In this document: positions 41,789-44,339 of the stretch, in pieces
Layout: the number at the start of each line of letters is the position of its first letter
Numbering within the stretch: position 1 is the stretch's first letter
IMG/VR virus record: IMGVR_UViG_3300017969_006784
Location: 1-44,339 of that record
DNA from: a virus
Strand: one strand, 5' to 3'
DNA: 44,339 nt
Program-made: the position numbers and the translations under genes
The notes under the pieces: generated by a model
What the model saw: the letters and a program-made list of their open reading frames with translations, nothing else
The model's database searches: none
What the model was told of the DNA's origin: nothing

Positions 41789-42463
41789 TCATTCTTCATA
41801 TTTACGAAGTCTAACTTGACCATCTTTTATAATAACGTACGTGCAGTTGCCAACCCAATCCCCACTGTTTATATACGTTTTTATTTTCTCATTTTTGTCT
41901 ACCCATATCAACACTTCAGGTACATGTGTATGCCCCATAATTAATACATCAATATCTTTATTCCAAGATATTATATCCCAAATCCTAATTAGTTTCCTTT
42001 TTTTTAACTTCCAATTAGCATACAAAGTAGTCAAATCAATTTTAAACAATCTTTCAAATGCGTTTTGCGCAAATGAAACTAGTTGCATTAAATACTCTTT
42101 CTTAACTAAACCGGTGTCATACTCATCACCATGTACGACTCTATAAACTCTGCCGCAATATTTAAACACGTGTTCTTTCTTAAATTCAACATTCATTAAA
42201 GTCGTATTAACAAACGCATGAAAAGCAACGTCGTGATTACCAACAATATATATAATTTTCTTATCTTGAAGGTTGTGAATATACTCAAACAACTCTCGAG
42301 AAAAAGGTGTGAAGCTGGGGTTTCTTAAAAACTCTACTATATCACCAGCTAATATTAACTCATCAAAATACGTACTTTTTAAAAAGTTAATTAGTTTTTC
42401 TTCTTGTGAATACATCGAGCCAACATGCGTGTCAGAAACTATCAGCCTGATGTAATCATTCAT
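41789..42463 (-). CDS. Calcineurin-type metallophosphoesterase
   Basis: 224 aa from ATG 42463, which overlaps the preceding stop (TGATG). All metal motifs are present: SDTHVGS (10-16), LAGDIVEF (38-45), VGNHD (74-78), 'YRVVHGDEYD' and 'IMGHTHVPEV' (about 170-180). The layout is similar to UDP-2,3-diacylglucosamine hydrolase LpxH and related phosphoesterases, which suggests a phospho-lipid or nucleotide substrate, not determined. It is the last gene of the minus-strand run that begins with the SH3-like array. Motifs complete, so likely active. Confidence 0.9.
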   Translation of the reverse strand: MNDYIRLIVSDTHVGSMYSQEEKLINFLKSTYFDELILAGDIVEFLRNPSFTPFSRELFEYIHNLQDKKIIYIVGNHDVAFHAFVNTTLMNVEFKKEHVFKYCGRVYRVVHGDEYDTGLVKKEYLMQLVSFAQNAFERLFKIDLTTLYANWKLKKRKLIRIWDIISWNKDIDVLIMGHTHVPEVLIWVDKNEKIKTYINSGDWVGNCTYVIIKDGQVRLRKYEE

Positions 42464-42717
42464 CAACTCAATCCACTATTAGGAAAAAATGCTGCTAAAT
42501 AACCAGTGGGACAAGTTTTCTTAAGTAAACGCCATCCTTTAAAAGGACTAGACAACAATTCCTTTGCTTTAACTGGCACTTTCTCTTCAAACCAAACTTC
42601 CAAATGAGTACCACCATCATCAGAACGTACAAATACACGATACTCTTCCCCAATAGTGTCTATACAAATATCATGTATTATTTCCTTAACTGTGTCTTCG
42701 TTTTTCTTAATCCACAT
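42463..42717 (-). CDS. Hypothetical protein, 84 aa
   Basis: GGAG precedes ATG 42717, which overlaps the preceding stop (TAATG). A compact mixed domain: 'EEYRVFVRSDDGGTHLEVWF', then EEKVPVKAKELLSSPFKGWR. No family recognised. Coupled to the metallophosphoesterase by TGATG, so the two are probably made together. Confidence 0.6.
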   Translation of the reverse strand: MWIKKNEDTVKEIIHDICIDTIGEEYRVFVRSDDGGTHLEVWFEEKVPVKAKELLSSPFKGWRLLKKTCPTGYLAAFFPNSGLS

Positions 42718-43010
42718 TATAACTCCATTTCTATAATTTTATCTAACAATACGTGTGTAAAATTGCTTAAATCATTTAAACCAGCTTCATTTATCAGATC
42801 ACGAATACCTGAAATAAGACTTAATTCATATCTTACGTGTTCAAATAACTTATCAAACTCGGAAGTGCCTATAATTTCAGGTCTTATATGGTGTATAGCA
42901 TAATCAATTATTTTTTTCCCACCCTGCACATTCTTAACATTTTCTATCATGTTAATTTCATTATGTACTTCCTTTAAAAGTTTTCTAACTAGTTTTTTAT
43001 TAACTAACAT
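42717..43010 (-). CDS. Helical hypothetical protein with LxE-type N-terminus, 97 aa
   Basis: N-terminus MLVNKKLVRKLLKEVHNEIN is an amphipathic helix with LLKE at 11-14, resembling the N-terminal signals of the giant proteins and of the 88- and 93-aa proteins. The rest is all-helical and acidic. TTACCTCC-complement (GGAGGTAAAG) precedes ATG 43010. It overlaps the SH3-like gene by 11 bases. Confidence 0.55.
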   Translation of the reverse strand: MLVNKKLVRKLLKEVHNEINMIENVKNVQGGKKIIDYAIHHIRPEIIGTSEFDKLFEHVRYELSLISGIRDLINEAGLNDLSNFTHVLLDKIIEMEL

Positions 43011-43218
43011 CTTTACCTCCCAAGCTGAATATTCTACTTACAGCCAAATCACTTATCCAAAATAATGGCATACCAGGTACGTATATTAAATATGTTACGT
43101 AATTCCAATTTGTATCTGCACTAATAGTTTTTGTCCTCTGGTCAAGCACTAAACCAATTTTTCTATCTATGTTTTGATTTTTCCACGTGCCACGTAATAA
43201 TATTATATCCCCAACCAT
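43000..43218 (-). CDS. SH3-like small protein, 72 aa
   Basis: ATG 43218 (MVGDIILLRGTWKNQNID) is likely; no clear ribosome site is visible. A short frame beginning ATG 43246 overlaps the upstream stop (TAATG) and might deliver ribosomes to it. 'GDIILLRG...KIGLVLDQR' fits the SH3-like array. First-to-last order in the array: 43825, 43652, 43446, 43218. Confidence 0.5.
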   Translation of the reverse strand: MVGDIILLRGTWKNQNIDRKIGLVLDQRTKTISADTNWNYVTYLIYVPGMPLFWISDLAVSRIFSLGGKDVS

Positions 43219-43245
43219 GTTAATAAATATTAACACAGTCAAACA

Positions 43246-43446
43246 TTAATTTAATATTTCAAAAAAACTTCTTGACATAGTTGTGACAGTGTTTTGTATA
43301 TATACGTAATATACTATGTCATAATTTAAAAAATAATCCTTTCTACGACTTATTACAATACCTACACTCCCAGCTGGGATTTTATCTGTTGCTTTGCACG
43401 ACAAATCTCTATTTGTTACAAATAAATCACCTGGTTTTACCATCAT
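43246..43446 (-). CDS. SH3-like small protein, 66 aa
   Basis: Two adjacent ATGs (43446, 43443) follow GGAG; the second has the better spacing. 'VKPGDLFVTNRDL...GSVGIVISRRKDYF' is the classic pattern of the array: K-P-G-D-L then G-x-V-G-I-V. It overlaps the preceding stop. Function unknown; probably a small nucleic-acid or protein-binding barrel. Confidence 0.6.
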   Translation of the reverse strand: MMVKPGDLFVTNRDLSCKATDKIPAGSVGIVISRRKDYFLNYDIVYYVYIQNTVTTMSRSFFEILN

Positions 43447-43652
43447 TTTACTCCGTACGTAAGCATTGATATTCTAGTTATATCACAATAATAGAATTGC
43501 CTAGTTTTACCCAACTGGGGGAAAAATATTTCGTATTTTCCGTACGGCATTATTTCAGTTATTAGGCCATAGCCGTGTAACTTGTGAGCTGTAAAATCTT
43601 TTTTGCCGTCAGGGGTTATTTTAACTAAATCACCAATATAAAAATTATGCAT
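43443..43652 (-). CDS. SH3-like small protein, 69 aa
   Basis: MHNFYIGDLVKITPDGKKDF, then 'HGYGLITEIMPYGKYEIFFP' and 'FYYCDITRISM', a five-strand SH3-like arrangement. Starts 2 bases after the 56-aa gene ends and overlaps the next gene. Same family type as its neighbours. Confidence 0.6.
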   Translation of the reverse strand: MHNFYIGDLVKITPDGKKDFTAHKLHGYGLITEIMPYGKYEIFFPQLGKTRQFYYCDITRISMLTYGVK

Positions 43653-43654
43653 AT

Positions 43655-43825
43655 TTAATCCGGCAGTTTGTACATGAGTTGTAGGTTAAGATAAAATTCT
43701 ATTGATATATCATGATCATAATAAACGTAGTAACCATATTTATAATGCTTCAAAGGTGGTCGACCAACTACTATTCCTATTCTGTCTTTAGGTAATATTC
43801 TAACTAAATCTCCGCTTTCAAACAT
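43655..43825 (-). CDS. SH3-like small protein, 56 aa
   Basis: Short frame from ATG 43825: MFESGDLVRILPKDRIGIVV, then GRPPLKHYKYGYYVYYDHD and an end rich in Leu and Tyr. 'SGDLV' plus 'IGIVVGR' match the array pattern. TTAAGGAT lies upstream (AAGGAT, 6 bases). First gene of the array, 14 bases after the tmRNA 3' end. Below the usual size cutoff but well supported by coupling and pattern. Confidence 0.6.
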   Translation of the reverse strand: MFESGDLVRILPKDRIGIVVGRPPLKHYKYGYYVYYDHDISIEFYLNLQLMYKLPD

Positions 43826-43839
43826 ATTAATCCTTAAAA

Positions 43840-44187
43840 TGGTGGACCCGGCGAGAGTCGAACTCGCGTCCGCAATAGTCTTAGTTTAAGTCATTCACAA
43901 CTATAGTTAATTATATCGTCAACTAACAAACTATCCACAACATTTTAAATCTTTTATGTGGCCTCCAGATTTAGACTTATTTTATTCTTCTGTCGTTGCT
44001 AAAGTCATCACGCAATATATCCGTTATTGGACTGATGGTAAACGGAAACCACCCGATTAGGCTGCGATTGCTGCTGCTTCGAAATGCTTATTATTATTTG
44101 CAATTATTGTTTTTGAACTGTTAAGGCCGAATCTCACCTAGTTGCACTCTCCCCTTGATTCTACCCCGTCGATACCATTACGGGCCC
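43840..44187 (-). ncRNA. ssrA: tmRNA (ssrA), phage-encoded
   Basis: 348 nt on the minus strand. The 5' end GGGCCCG (44187-44181) pairs with the 3' CGGGTCC to give a 7-bp acceptor stem, followed by ACCA at 43843-43840. The T-arm is GCGAG-TTCGACT-CTCGC, preceded by GGAC. The 5' part reads GGTATCGACGGGG, as in bacterial tmRNA. The resume codon GCA at 44101-44099 opens a 14-residue tag, ANNNKHFEAAAIAA, ending at TAA 44059-44057. tmRNA frees stalled ribosomes and tags the unfinished protein for ClpXP. A -10-like TATAAT lies at 44208-44203. The tag ends IAA, not the usual LAA. Confidence 0.96.
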
Positions 44188-44202
44188 ATTATTTTAAAGA
44201 AC

Positions 44203-44230
44203 ATTATATACTTATATATATACTTATATA
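44203..44230 (-). promoter_or_regulatory. tmRNA promoter region with 12-bp tandem repeat
   Basis: TATAAT on the minus strand (44208-44203) lies 15 bases before the tmRNA 5' end. Directly upstream is an exact tandem duplication of a 12-bp unit (tatacttatata at 44207-44218 and 44219-44230). No good -35 is visible. Confidence 0.4.
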
Positions 44231-44339
44231 TTACTCCATGTCACGATAATGTATAAAATAATTATACAGCTGTAACATTAATGCAAAAATCATTAAAAAA
44301 ATAAACAAAGCTATTGACTGATTTTCATTAAGAAAATAA
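44231..44339 (-). CDS. Membrane protein, partial (C-terminus only)
   Basis: The minus-strand frame is open from the right edge to TAA 44233-44231 and ends YFIHYRDME. The visible part is one transmembrane helix (SIALFIFLMIFALMLQLYNY). The N-terminus lies outside the window. Only 35 residues can be read, so chance cannot be ruled out. Confidence 0.35.
   Translation of the reverse strand, partial: YFLNENQSIALFIFLMIFALMLQLYNYFIHYRDME

Noticed and set aside
44057-44101. tmRNA tag frame as an independent small gene
   Set aside because: It is the resume frame of the tmRNA, with no start codon or ribosome site.
1-44339. CRISPR array, tRNA genes, insertion sequences, integrase or attachment sites
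   Set aside because: No regularly spaced repeats, no tRNA cloverleaf apart from the tmRNA, no transposase or recombinase, and no flanking direct repeats were seen.

Overview
This AT-rich window looks like part of a large tailed-phage genome with T4-like (marine myovirus-type) affinities. Genes are tightly packed, many overlap by 1-11 bases, most lie on the minus strand, and most have clear AGGAG-type ribosome binding sites. Phage markers are PhoH with an N-terminal PIN domain, a tiny sigma region-4 protein, small heat-shock protein, tail-fibre genes with GIGT-x-x-P repeats, a Cys-rich protein of a type I associate with T4-like marine phages, and a phage tmRNA. All family assignments come from reading motifs; no database search was run. 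Two lipoproteins with very short signal peptides and ASH/VWA domains resemble Myxococcota-type proteins, which is a weak hint about the host.

Layout. 0-1.3 kb: end of a tail-fibre locus (open at the left edge) and two small beta-rich virion-like proteins. 1.3-7.2 kb: phoH, sigma-like protein, histone H1-like protein, small conserved phage genes, a divergent GroEL-like chaperonin that has lost its nucleotide-binding signature, two small membrane proteins and a ligase-fold protein. 7.2-12.1 kb: a compact transcription unit with its own candidate promoter and terminator that carries the full YeaH(VWA)-SpoVR-PrkA trio plus two small accessory proteins. 12.1-16.8 kb: an overlapping operon with a eukaryotic-type phosphomannomutase, XPD/DinG-type helicase, HldE-like nucleotidyltransferase, mannose-isomerase-type cupin and Nudix hydrolase. 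16.8-17.5 kb: a trypsin-like lipoprotein on the plus strand. 17.6-21.5 kb: a second AAA+/VWA pair (MoxR-like ATPase and metallopeptidase-VWA protein) and small genes; three of these genes share a promoter motif. 21.6-26.3 kb: a small plus-strand gene, hsp20, and a tail-fibre/PA14-like adhesin pair. 26.3-29 kb: a secreted cluster of ASH/VWA lipoprotein, matrixin-like protease and thioredoxin-like lipoprotein. 29-32 kb: small proteins, a possible nuclease and a GT10-type fucosyltransferase. 32-41.7 kb: two tandem giant paralogues of about 1.6 thousand residues. 41.8-44.3 kb: metallophosphoesterase, a tandem array of SH3-like small proteins, the tmRNA, and a partial membrane protein at the right edge.

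How the genes fit together. Phosphomannomutase, cupin, nucleotidyltransferase and GT10 transferase could feed mannose/fucose-type glycosylation. Chaperonin, Hsp20 and the two AAA+/VWA systems suggest heavy investment in protein remodelling. The giant paralogues and several small proteins start with an amphipathic helix ending in (L/I)-x-E, which resembles T4 capsid-targeting/prohead-protease sites, so they may be packaged and injected. The most unusual content is the complete PrkA-SpoVR-YeaH unit on a phage, the degenerate chaperonin, the giant WCTAR-motif paralogues, and the tmRNA with an atypical tag.
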